From Parus major (taxonomy: Eukaryota; Chordata; Aves; Passeriformes; Paridae): a stretch of 64,000 bases of DNA. The stretch spans positions 13,815,115 through 13,879,114 of the forward strand of contig NC_031770.1 of the NCBI RefSeq assembly GCF_001522545.3, in the 5' to 3' direction. The position numbers and the translations under genes are program-made. The notes below the pieces were generated by a model. It was not told the DNA's origin, did no database searches, and saw only the letters and a program-made list of their open reading frames with translations. Every line of letters starts with the position of its first letter. Position 1 is the first letter of the stretch. Shown in pieces: positions 37,839-49,204 of this stretch.

Positions 37839-40800
37839 CAAAAGAAGACAAGCACATTGACCAGGCAGTGAGCTTAGAGTTGATGTCTTTGGCACATATT
37901 GGATTCAGTGCTGTCCTTCACAATCCTCGTATGGCAGCTTGAACCTGTGTCCAGAGTTAGCCTCAAGCATTTCCCACTCTAAAAGCTGGAGTTCACACCA
38001 AAGAATGGAGTTCTCAGTGGATTTATTTTACTTTTCTTTTTTTTTTTTAAATTTAGTGCTTTTATGGTAACTCTCCAGCTTGGGCACTTCCAGGAAAATG
38101 CAGCACAGTGAAAGCCCTGGGGTCAGCTGGGATCTCCTAGCAAGTCAGAGAGCAGTGCCAAGACAAAGATATCAAGGATCCCTCTCTCCTGCAATAGTCT
38201 GTCCCTGCCTGCTCCAAGTTAAATTGTTGAGGACCAGCACTCAGCACGTCAACTGCATTGTCTCAAAGTGAGCTTCTCTCACCTGTGCCTCCAGCTCTCA
38301 GTCTGCAGGCTTCTCACTTCTTAGAGCTCTTACCTGGCATCAAAACTGAGTGGCAGACACTATCTTATTTTTTGTTTATGCAGGGCCTGAGTCCTTCCCT
38401 GTTATTTAACCTGTGGCACCAGCAGAAGTCTGTGGCAGGGATGACTGCTGTGTTGGAGGCTGGCAGAAGCCCAGAAGGGCCACATAGGCTGTGATGTGAG
38501 AGCAGAGCAGCAAATGCTGTGCTGGAATTAGGCTGATTATTATTCTTGAAAAATAATAATATTTTGGTCACAATTAGCATTCCTGTGAACCTTTGGTTTG
38601 AAAAATAAAAAGAAATATGGAGGGAGATGGGAGAAAAAGGGGGAACATTTCACTGCTGCACTTAGCTGTGGTATGATGGCTCAGCTTTCAATCTGTCCTG
38701 TGATAATAACTTCTGAAATGGAGAAAAACACTGAAAAAATGATTGGATGAAGTGTGTATCTCATGTTGCACAAAGGGCTATTATTTCTCACTGCATGTGT
38801 ATTTACCACTTGAAAAGTTTTAAGGATAATATAAAAAAAAGCCCAGATGACAGCTGCCAAAGGCATTTTAAGATTAACTAACATAATTGTACTTCCAGAT
38901 GGAGGGAAGCTCAGAAACAACTTGCTATTCACTGACCTTAGGGAGGTGGAGGTGATGTGTTCAGCCCCTGGAAGAGGCATTTACCTCTTCCTTCAGTAAG
39001 AGCAGCTCTAATCCTTCCCCTCTCACAGTCTCACTGGCCTGGCATCTGGAGGGAGCTGTTTGTCTGGTTTGGGAAGATAAGGCTGCATTCTGGGGGATGC
39101 TGAGCAGGGCAGGGAAATTGAGGCAAGGTAGTGGGGCAGCAGGTACAACTACAGTGAGGTGAGCACAAGCATTTGCTTCTTAAATGAATCCTTAAGTTTG
39201 CAAACTGATTAAAAGCTGAGCTGTCTTCTTTATTGAGCTGAGGAGCAGGACACACTGGGACTCCACGGAATGTGGTAAGGAGCAGTACCTTTTTGGATAG
39301 CCAGGAGTTTAGATATGATTATTCTGCTGGGAGAAGTTTTCCTGGTAATTGTGGGAAGGTGAAATCCTATTCTCAAAAATCCCTTCTGTGTTGCCTGTTT
39401 ATCCTTTCAGATAAAAGGCTTTTCTTCATTTCCAAAGAAAGCCCCTGTGCCCCCTTGATACACAATTATACTGATTGCATGCAAGTAGCCTGTTTTTAAG
39501 AACAGACCCTTTGATCAGCTCTGTGTGAGCAACCCAAAGATTAAATTAATTCCTGGCCACTTAGCATCAGACATTTAGGTAATTTTTGAGGTGAAGCAGC
39601 ACTGATGTCTCAGTATCCTTCTTGCTTCCCTGTCTTTTGCCCTTAAGCAGGGCAGTACTTCTTGCAGTTGTTCACCAGCATCCTGCATCAGGTGCCAGGG
39701 GTGAACAGGGGCAGGCACAAGGAGCAGTGGGATTTACCTCCCCAGTTATGGTGGACATAACTCCTACTGAGATCAGGATTTCTTCTGCAGTGATAAGATT
39801 TCAAAGAAGCGTTATATGTGGGTATCCTGCTGCATTCTTAAAAGTTATATCAGTGCCCCTGTTCTCTGAAAATATAATTAGTTAGGATTTGAAGGGATCT
39901 GCACTCATTAAGCCTGTACCTTCTGGAACAAGAGAAATATGTACAGAATATACATTCATGCACATGGCTTCTAAATGGTTTATGTTTTTCATCAATGTGT
40001 TGTGGAAACTGCTCTGCTGACAAGACTTCCTGCTCTGCTCTCTGTATCTCATGGATAAAAGGGAGTGTATCTTTAGATGCTCTCAAAATGTTAGAGAAGA
40101 GAAACATAAGTATCTCATTAACCTACAATAATTAATGGTCAAAAATAGAGGATTTTTTTAGTACCACAGCATTGAAAAATAATATTTCAAGAAGCAAGTC
40201 CTCTGTAATTCTATTTTTTGAGTATTAGTTTTGTTTTTGAAGTATTACAACTGGTTATATAGAATTAAACAATACTAAAAACAAGCAGCTTGAACACAAT
40301 GCAGGAAGTCTTGGAGCTTCCTGTAGTCATTGTAGATATTAGACTATAGAAGCATAATGGCAATCCTCTAAAGAGGTATATGTTTATAAAAATAAAAAGT
40401 TTTAGATTGTTATTTCAGACTTTGCACAGACATCAAGAAATGCACTCATGTTTTGTTGTAATACTTTAATTCCTTGAATAGTATAATGGAAACAAAACTG
40501 ATGGTACAATTTTGAGCTGTTATATAGATCTTCCACTAAAGCATATGCATTTGACTTTGAGGTGTATGGTCTTTTTGTAGACTTGCAAGGTTTTTGATGA
40601 AAAGAAAACAGATATCCTTAAAATACAAAGTTTTGGTGCAAGGTAGACTCCAGCATCACCTGTCTGCTGTGAACTGTGCCCCTCTTAAGGACATTTAGTG
40701 TGATTCTGTAAGGAACTTCTTAGGGAATGTGGTCATTTGAAGGGTACTGTTTAGAACATTAGCAACAATAGAAATTGTCAATGGCAGTGATCTTGTCCTA

Positions 40801-42109
40801 TATTCTGATTTTGATTTTATGGAGATGCATATCTTTATAGCTATGTTGTGGATATATTTAGTCACAAACTACAGTGTTTTCAAAGATTAAAGAGGTTTCT
40901 AAATTTTTTTCTAAAGCACCTTTGAAAAAAGGCATCAATGAACTTTATGAATAGTGAATATCTGAATCTGTAATGCATTTCTAAAAATTACAATATCATT
41001 ATGATATTGGTGTCTTTTGACAAAGCATATAAGAAATCTGAAGATTATTTTAATATCATTTTATTCTTCAATTAAAATATTCATGATCACCTTTCATTAT
41101 TTCAACTCCCTGATTATTATGGAAAATGTAAATTATTTCAATTCACTTATTCAGATTACACATAAGAAAGAAAAAGTATTGAAACCTACTGTGTACCGAG
41201 TGACCACAGACAATTTTCTTGGGAGTGTAGCCCCAGCCAGGATTCTAAATTTGGCTTCAGTATTCTAATTAAATGGGGAAGACTTTCCTACACAACAAAA
41301 TGACAAGGGCCAGAATCCTCGTGTGTGGCTTATCTTCAAAATGAGAATTATTGTGACAGTGTTTCACATTTTGTAGGGTGTGCATTTATTCCATTATATT
41401 ACAACCATCACAGATCTACATCTCATTTTTATGAAGTTTTATGAACTGTATCATATGGATCACCCTTCATTTCCTAATTCTTACTGCATTTAGAGAAAGG
41501 CTAGAAAATGGTGTTCCTAAATAGGGCTGGTGGGACTGTTAAAGCTCTTTTTGGATTGCTGATATTCACAGAGCTTGCTCCTTGCAAATGACTTTTGCTT
41601 TCTGCTGCTGTGTCCATTGATTGTCACCCATTTTCAGTTTTCATGCTTTCCAACTCTCTTCTAGCCAACCCATCTTTCAACCTCGAAGACTATCTTTTTC
41701 TTTGCCTTTTGAGGACTTTTTGCTGCCACCATCCTGGCCTCTCTACCCTCCAAACCCACAGTCTTGACTCTACTGATCTGGATCTTCTCACGTGTTTCTC
41801 TTCATTTTGCACCTGTGTTTCTCTTTCTTCTGCCAGAGAGGCAGAATAGTTCCCTGTGTACCCATGACACACCTCAGACACCACCAGTGTCTGAGCCTGT
41901 GCTGAGCACACCAAAACAGGGCTGATGCTCTGGGCACTCATGTCCCCAACAAGTTGGCTGAGGTGCTCTGGAGGAGGAGGAAGCTTTCAGAGAGGTATCT
42001 GCAGGTTTTGTCTTCTGCCACTGTCTCTCACCTGGAAACATTAAGCTACATGGAACAGCAAAGAGGCAAAGAGTAACTCTTTTTGTCTGTTTGGCTCACT
42101 AATGGTATA
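37839..42109. other. Non-coding sequence, AT-rich in its second half
   Basis: A T11 run lies at about 38039-38049. From about 40100 to 41450 the sequence is strongly AT-rich and frames are short. 41595-41941 carries mutually antisense 84- and 83-codon frames in C/T-rich sequence. The region directly upstream of the CR1 copy (41950-42109) shows nothing that I can name. Confidence 0.6.
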
Positions 42110-42540
42110 GGATTTCCTGGGAAACTGCCCTTAGGGACAAGATTTTTTAAGGACGTTTTCCACAGGGTGGAAAAGCTCTTGATCCCCAGGTGTGAGAAAT
42201 CAGGAAAGGAAGGCAAGAGACCTGCTGGGTTGAGCAAGAAGGAAATGCACAGGCAGTGGCGACTTGGGAAGAGCCCAGGCACTGTCCAGTTGTGTAGGGA
42301 TGGGGTCAGTAAGGCCAGGACATGGATGGAGCTGAACTTTGCAAGGCAAGGAATGGAAGGAAAGGCTTCTGCAGGTATGTCTTTCAGGAAAAAGAGAGTG
42401 TTAAAAAGAGCAACTTCCCACCTCCCCCAAAATGAGCAAGATAAGAGGAGAAGATTGAAGTACTCAAATATATTTTTCTCGGGCCACCTCTCTTCATGGG
42501 GTAGAAGGCAGGGGTGGAGCAGGGGGAGGGGGAGATATGT
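42110..42540 (+). mobile_element. CR1 LINE ORF2 remnant, linker before reverse transcriptase
   Basis: The plus-strand frame starting at 42083 reads as the segment of CR1 ORF2 between endonuclease and reverse transcriptase. Recognisable CR1 wording includes LIPRCEKSGKEGKRPAGLSK, then KKEMHRQWRLGK, LCRDGVSKARTWMELNFAR, and the nucleotide words GGCTTCTGCAGGTATGTC and GAAGTACTCAAA, which match typical CR1 text with small gaps. This explains a 173-codon frame that would otherwise look like a gene, and the 169-codon minus-strand frame (42046-42555) is its antisense shadow. The match fades after about 42500 in a G-rich stretch. It continues at 42971. Confidence 0.85.
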
Positions 42541-42970
42541 CTCAGCCTTGGACATGGGATACCAGAAATCTCAACATCATGAAGATAACTGGTGTAGGGC
42601 TTAATTGGCTTTTGCTTTTTCATACCGACAGAATAGAGGCCTGGGCAGGAAAGGATCCAGGATGTGGAAAGCTTTTATCATCTGTGAGCATCCTTGAATA
42701 GACAGTGCCATGTGCATCCATTTCCCCTAAAAACCCTTCTCCTAGAAAAGGATGGTTTCACCTTTCTTCATTGGGGAAGAGGCATGAATGAGTGATTGAG
42801 AGGGAGGAAACTTCACATAGCACAGGGTAGCAGATGCACAACACATTTTTTCTTATTTAACTTTTCTTTGTTTAATTTGTTTAATTAAGGAAGGTGGTGG
42901 AGGAAGGGACAGGAATGATTTATTTTCATAACTTGTAAAACATGCATTCCAGCACTCAAGATGGAATATG
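42541..42970. other. Unrelated sequence interrupting the CR1 copy
   Basis: Between the two CR1 ORF2 blocks the family would have roughly 150-200 bases; here there are about 430-470 without CR1 resemblance. The segment ends in T-rich simple sequence (42848-42890, TTTAATTTGTTTAATTAAGG) and GAAGGTGGTGGAGGAAGGGA. No terminal inverted repeat or target duplication stands out. It may be an insertion into the CR1 copy, or very diverged CR1 sequence plus small expansions. Confidence 0.45.
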
Positions 42971-43653
42971 CCACCTGAGGAAACAATATGCCTAAGTCTG
43001 TGGAACCTGATGAGGCCTGAGGGAATTGGCTAGTGTTGGTCCCAAGCCACTCTCCATGACCTTTGAAAAGTCATCACAGTCCTTTCGAGTCCCTGGTGAC
43101 TGGGAAGAGAGAAACATTGTGTCCATTTTGAATAGAGGGCAGAAAAGAGGACCCTGGCAGGTACCAACCTGTCAGCCTCACCTCTGTGCCTGGGAAGATC
43201 GTGGAACAGCTCCTCCTGGAAGCTGTGCTAAGGCTCATGGGGCACAGGGAGGTGACTGGGGACAGCCAGCACGGCTTCACCAAGGACAAGTCCTCCCTGA
43301 CCAGCTCAGTGACCTTCTGTGATGGAATGACTGCATCAGTGGAGAAAGGAAGGGCTATGGATGTCTTTTAAGTGGACTCTTGTAAGGCCCTGACACATTC
43401 CCCTACAACATCCTTTTCTCTAAACTGGAGAGAAGTGTATTTGATGCAGGGATGAAGAATTGGTTAGATAGTTCCATCCAGAAGATAGCAGGCAATGGCT
43501 CAATATCCAGTCGATGACCAATGAAATGTGGTGTCCCTCAGGGGTCCACACTGGGACCAGGACTGTTTAGTGTCTTTATCAATGATTTAGACAGTGGATT
43601 TAAGTACTTGATGCCTGTCAAATATCCTTTCCAACTCAAATTATTCTATGACT
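42971..43653 (+). mobile_element. CR1 LINE reverse-transcriptase remnant fused to CR1 3' end
   Basis: Typical CR1 reverse-transcriptase wording appears in shifting frames: KPLSMTFEKSSQSF and VPGDWEERNIVSIL (43044-43130), then, after a frameshift near 43150, [33 protein letters not shown] and [10 protein letters not shown] (43186-43370), then KNWLDSSIQKIAGNGS and the RT motif GVPQGSTLGPGLF with FINDLDSGF (43530-43602). The first catalytic Asp region (LDF-KAFD in the family) is damaged with a stop at 43369-43371, and the FADD box expected just after FINDLDSG is missing. Instead the sequence jumps to a CR1 3' terminus, CCTTTCCAACTCAAATTATTCTATG, ending near 43653. An internal deletion of roughly 1 kb or more is inferred. 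The copy is inactive. Confidence 0.93.
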
Positions 43654-46600
43654 GGTACTGGCTGCTTTAGGCACCATTGGACAAGGTACCCAACTCAGAG
43701 GAACACACACATCCTGCAAACTACTGTGCAAAAATTCAGGGTTTACAATTTCCTTTCCTGAGAAGAGAGAGTTTACCAGCTAAAGCTGTGCTAAATTATG
43801 GAAGAGAAAATCAAGTGCTATAATTGTGGGTGTTTATCACAGTTACAGTTTTTTTCTATTCATAGAAATTTGATTTGAACAGGGTAAATCTGTGCCCACA
43901 ATACAGATGAGATCATCTTCAAACAAAGTAAATGAAAGAGGCACTTTTTATGGCTTTGTTTTATAACTGTTCTGCTTGAGGAGTTAGTCTTTAGTTTCAT
44001 TTTTTCTCTTAGACCTTCCCATTAAATCAAAGAGAGCATAGTATAAGTCTTCAATTAAAAAAGGGTCTTTGGGTTTTTTCAGTAGGAAAACATGATAGGA
44101 AAAACTTGACTGACCATTAGTCATGGTAACTGATTTGTGGAGCAGGTAGGAAAAACATTAAAGGATAGTTCCAGCTACTGTCTGTGGTGGCATTCTGTCA
44201 CTGATACATGGATGAAAAGTCCATGCAGTTTAAATTTTTGTTGCAGTACTACCACAAAAGTCCTTCTCAGAAAGCCCAAACACCTTCACACCACTCAAAT
44301 AACATCCCTTTTAAAGAGCTGGACCTTTCCATCAATCTGTTCCCCATCAGACTATGAGGGAAGCTCTTAAATGTGGGAGACCTGATGTACAAACCCATGG
44401 TTAGCCTGCTGTGTGGTGAATGGATAACCAGTCTGTCAAAACCATGCATATCAGAGACAGGACTATGCTAAAGTGTGATGTGCATAAGCTATATTCCACT
44501 GAAAGATGAGACAAGGATCAGTTAGCTTCCTCTGGAGATGGGGAATCTCTAAGAGCTATTGAATTTTTAGAGCCCCTGCTGTCTTCCCCAGGTCCTGATG
44601 GCAGCTAGACAGCTTGGTAGGCAAAAACAACTGGAAAAAGCTGGTGGGAGACACATAGAGTCACTTCCTCCCTTCACCAAGACCCTTACTTTTTCCCTTA
44701 CTCAGAGTGTAGGCAACTTCATCTGTAAACATTTATGCAAGCTCTGTCTTTTGGGATTGGGAAACAGTTTCCAGCTGGGTAGAAACTTTCTAAGCCTTCA
44801 GGAGGGAAGGCAGCACGTTCTCAGTTTCTAAACAAAGCCAGTTTCATCATTTTAGGGTAAATAGACACAAGCAAGAGACTCTTTCAAAACTCTTTTTCTT
44901 GTGTGGTAGCTTGAACCCAAAGCATTGTTGCTGGACTGCCTATGATTTATTTGTCTGGCCCCCAAACTTGAGCTCACTAGCCACATTTGACCTTCTACCT
45001 TAAGGAAGAATAGGGGTTTCATCATGACGCTTAAAACATTGAGGATGCTGGAAACCAGCAGGAAACTGGGAGAGCATCACTAATAGAGCTGCAGCAGGAC
45101 TCTGGGAAAGCCCTGTGTTCAGTCAGGCCCGTGAATACCCTCCCAGAGAATCAGCATGTGCAAGAACTCTTTGGAAGGACCCAGCAGCACAATTCTCATT
45201 TTTAGGTGATTACCCAGAAGAGCAGGAGGTGATAATAGCTGGGCAACAGGCAAAAAAGCAGTGAAAGCTTCATGGGACCAGAGAAAGCTGAAAACAGAGC
45301 ATGACTCTAGTCCCTGGGCACTCTTATTCACTATTTCAAATAGGAGATGGCAGACCTTGATTTTCTGAACCTTGATCTTTCCCCTGTTTGTGCATTTATG
45401 TCAATGGATAAATTAGACTCCATTATCACTTGGTGTGCCACTATTTTGCTGTAGCCTGTAAAACTGACTACAAGTGTACTTGAGGACAGCTTTAGCTACT
45501 GGCTTTCAGTTGTCTGAGATTGCCAGATTAGAAGGTTGCAGGTTTCCTCTCAGCCCGTCACAAGAAATTACGTGGCGGCTGGAGCCTTAGGTTGAGGAGA
45601 GCAGTCGTGGAAAGAGTGCACATCTGCCTCCTCTCTGCCCTCTCCCACCCAAGGAGCTGCTGTCTGCTCTGCCTGTGCTGATTCTTGTTGGCAGGACTTT
45701 AACCCAAGGTGACCTCTGCTGTCTGAGGGAAACTCCAGTGTTGCTTTTGTCTGTTTGTTTTTCACAGATGGTAAACATCTAAAGTGTACCATTATACAAT
45801 TTTTGAAATCACTTGTATGCTTGGCCGTGAGTTAGTCACTCATATTTTCTTGTTCTCACTATTATCTGATACAATGCCTTGTTTAAGAATGTTAGAGGTG
45901 GAACTAATGAGAAGAAACTGTACTTTAAAATGAAGACAACTTGCTGCTTAGTCTGGTAGGATGGGAACCTAAAACACTCTTTCAGTCAAAAAAAAAAAAA
46001 AGCCTTTCATACAAATAAGGAAACTTTTACTTACTCAGTTTTCTTTTCTGCAGAATGTCACTCCCTGGCTGACCCATGCTGCTTTGCTTTTGTTATAAAT
46101 CATAGCCAGAGTGGGAATATCAAACTGTGATATACAGCTCTATTCAAATCACACTCGCTTTTCTACCTCTGAGGAGCTTGCTTGTTACGGAGACATGTGA
46201 GTTATAAATAGGACAACATATAACAAGGTTCGTTGCAAAGATATGCCAGAAAATATTTTCACTGTGGGGAGAGAATCTTTTAAAAGAACCTCTTGATTTT
46301 TCTACATTCCTTCTGCTGTTTCCATGTTTCCAGACCTGAGAATACAAAGACTCAACCAGGGCAGTAGGACTCAACTTTTCTGGACTTGCTTCTTTGTCCT
46401 GCTTTGCCACTGACCTTAATGCAGCATTTCAATTTGCTCACCTGCAGAAGGAATTTGTCTCAACCTAGATTATAATTTGAAAATCTGTTCAGAGCCAGCA
46501 TGAGACAGCATTACCACACAGGACAAGGGCTATCTCTGTCAGCATAAAACATCATTGAAGGTGTTTGAAGCTTCATCATTCCAGAAGCGGAGGAGAAAAT

Positions 46601-48120
46601 TGTTGTGACTTGAAGTTCTTTAACCAATCTTCTCTTTCTCTGGATATCCTGTGTACCAGTTTTTGAGGTCAAAACCTGTCCAATTTATAATCCTCCTTTT
46701 CTCTGCTGTGACTGGTACCACAGTCTGAGCCATGGAGAAGAAGGAAGGGAAAGATGGTCTTAGTGCCTGACTAAAGGTGAATGGAGCATGTTATTACCAG
46801 TTATTACCTGGGACAGTTTAGCTGTCACAGTGAACTCTGTCACAAACCAGCCTCTCTGCAAACATGGTCCACTTTAAGGATTTGTGGCAATCACTCTGCA
46901 CAAGAACAGTAAAATTAACTTTATAAACATCTTTATTAGATGATGGACAGTGAGAGGACATGGTCCTGACATTGCCTCTGGTTTGCTGGGTGATCCTGAA
47001 CTTGTTACTTTATTTCTCTGGGGTAGTTTTCCCCTCACTCTCTGTATTCTGTGAATCTTGGCAGGAAGGATGACCTCTTGCTCTGTGTTGTCATCGTGTC
47101 ATTCTTAACTGCTGTCTTACCTGTGGTCTCCGAGTGCTGCTATAATCTCCTAATTCCTCATATTCATAGCAATCCTGCTGCTGTTGAATGCAAAACTGTA
47201 GCATTCTATTACTACTAATAGATCATTCACAACATTGTTTTTCTGAGTCTTTGAAAATCTTTGTGTGAGGCAGTAAACAGGAGAAGGGAACTACTGAAAA
47301 TTCTCTAGATCATCTGGAGATGTAAAGGAAGTAAACACAAATCAGGGAACAATAAAATCTTAATTTTTAATGCTTTTCCTTTTCTTGCTTTACTGATGGA
47401 TTTTATTCCTTGTCCTTAAAGTTCTAGTGGCAGTCAGCTATTACACACAGCCTCCATTAGGAGAACATACTTTGTTGCTATAGCAATTCTTCTCACAGAT
47501 ATTTTATTGCACTTAGATGCTGCTGGAAAAAAAAAAAAACAAGCAAAAAGGCAAAACCAAGGCACAACAAAAAAAAAAGCCTTGCTGACCTCACAAATGG
47601 TCAGCCTAGCTGATCTCTTATTTCTGAGCAACTTTTAACTGTATCTCAGAGCAATCTATATTCTGGTAAACACTTTGTGTGAGGCACTATCTGGGAAGGT
47701 TTATCGCTGCTTTGTAAGTGGCATACGGCACACAGCAGGACACACTGCAGCACGGTGTCTGATATAGCAGCTATAGATTACTGGGAAGATAAATTCATCC
47801 TTTTTGATCTGAGCATTTCACCAGTTCCAATTTGAAGTCTTCATATCACCCTGTCAACCAAAGGGGATGTTTTTAAGTAAGGGAAGAGTTATCAAAGGTT
47901 TACTCAAAGTTCCTTTTAGAATGACTTCTCCAGGAGCAGATATATATTTTCTGTGGGTGAATGTAGGGCTCATCAAAACTGCTGGACAAAAATCCCTGTA
48001 GACATAAGGCCTCTGGTCAGCACCAGACACTGAACAGCAGCTTCGAGTTTTTTCTCTTCTGTCAAAGCCAGATGCCTAACCATTCAACTAATGAGGTAAA
48101 AAAGGTCATTAATTTTGTCT
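43654..48120. other. Non-coding sequence, no gene seen
   Basis: A14 at 45988-46001 and A-rich simple sequence at 47526-47580 are the only low-complexity features. Mutually antisense frames of 60-90 codons carry no domains. No additional CR1 or RNA gene is recognised. Confidence 0.6.
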
Positions 48121-49204
48121 GACTGCAGGAGGCTGAGCCCTCCCACCCAGAATGCCAGCACCCTCCTCCTGGGAACAGTCATTTGTATGGAGCCAGTGCT
48201 GCCTGCGCTCCCCTGGCCCTGTATTCCAGACTGGGAGCCAGGGAGAGGGAAATTCCATGGGAGGGAAAAGGGGGGCAACTAAGGACAGTGGTCTTCTTCC
48301 ACCCCCTGGCTCTGAAGGGAGCATCATTCTGATGGGTGAAGCACTGCCTAGAGACAGTTGTGGCCAGTGTGTTGGGGCATGTGGCCAGCACATTCCTGCT
48401 GCCAAAGGAAGGACAGAATACAAGGTGATTGGAGGTGGGAGATACTGCTCCTCTTCCCTCAGCTGCCTGGGTGGGCAAAGGAAATGGGATGGGAGGGGGC
48501 AAGAGAGGTGGCTCCACCTGTGGAGGACTGTCCTCACCACGGCCTGGAGGCTCCTGCCTCCAGAATCAGAACACCAAAAAGAGGTGGCTGCACTCAGTGT
48601 GCAGCAGCTCGTGGCTTTCTCCTTGTTTCGTGCGTACTTGTGTAACTCTGACATCCAAGTGGGACTGGACATGGCCTGCTCCTTCTCCCCCTCTACACTG
48701 CTGCTGGGAAACACTTCCCTCAGAATGGACAGGACAGCAAGCACGGCTCTCACCAGCACCTGCACAGCCTCTGCCTCCTCTTCAGCCGTATCACAGCTCA
48801 TCAAGGAGGCAAAAACGAAAAAGGAGCTATTTCACAGTCCAGTGGCTGTGAGACTGTGCTGCCAGAGGGCAAGGAGGGAGGGTGTGACGGGGAGGGCAGC
48901 CTGCAAGGTCGGCTGCTGTGCTGAAAGGCAGGGAGGAAAGCAGAAGCAGTCAGTGCTGCCCATACCTCACACTGTGCTCTCACTGCTGGCAGCCCTGGCT
49001 CGCCAGGGACCTGCCGTCCATCCCCGAGCAGCGTCCAGGCGCAGGATAACGCGCTTGGAGAGAACAAAAGTGGTGGGATTGCACAAGAGCACCGTGGAGG
49101 GTATTCCAGAGGAACTCTACAGGCCTTCTAATGGAGCCCCTGGTGCTGGCACAGCCACGTGCTGGACATCATCATGCTTTTGGAAACAGGCTAGGACTTA
49201 CTGA
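48121..49204. other. GC-rich, stop-depleted block with 350-codon open frame
   Basis: A plus-strand frame is open for 350 codons at 48152-49204, the longest in the window, and a minus-strand frame for 231 codons at 48109-48804. At 48429-48645 all three plus-strand frames are open at once. This indicates that low TA content and G/C richness, rather than coding constraint, keep the frames open. The hypothetical products are Ser/Gly/Ala/Arg-rich low-order sequence without a domain, signal or repeat that I recognise. A CpG cluster lies at 48990-49070 (about eight CpG in 80 bases). It may be an unrecognised decayed element, a non-coding RNA exon, or a regulatory block; a real gene is possible but not supported. 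Confidence 0.4.

Noticed and set aside
42046..42555. 169-codon minus-strand frame
   Set aside because: It is the antisense of the CR1 ORF2 remnant, which matches its family on the plus strand.
48152..49204. 350-codon plus-strand frame as a protein-coding gene
   Set aside because: All three plus-strand frames and an antisense frame are open over part of it, the product has no domain or ordered pattern, and composition explains the lack of stops. Kept only as a block of interest.
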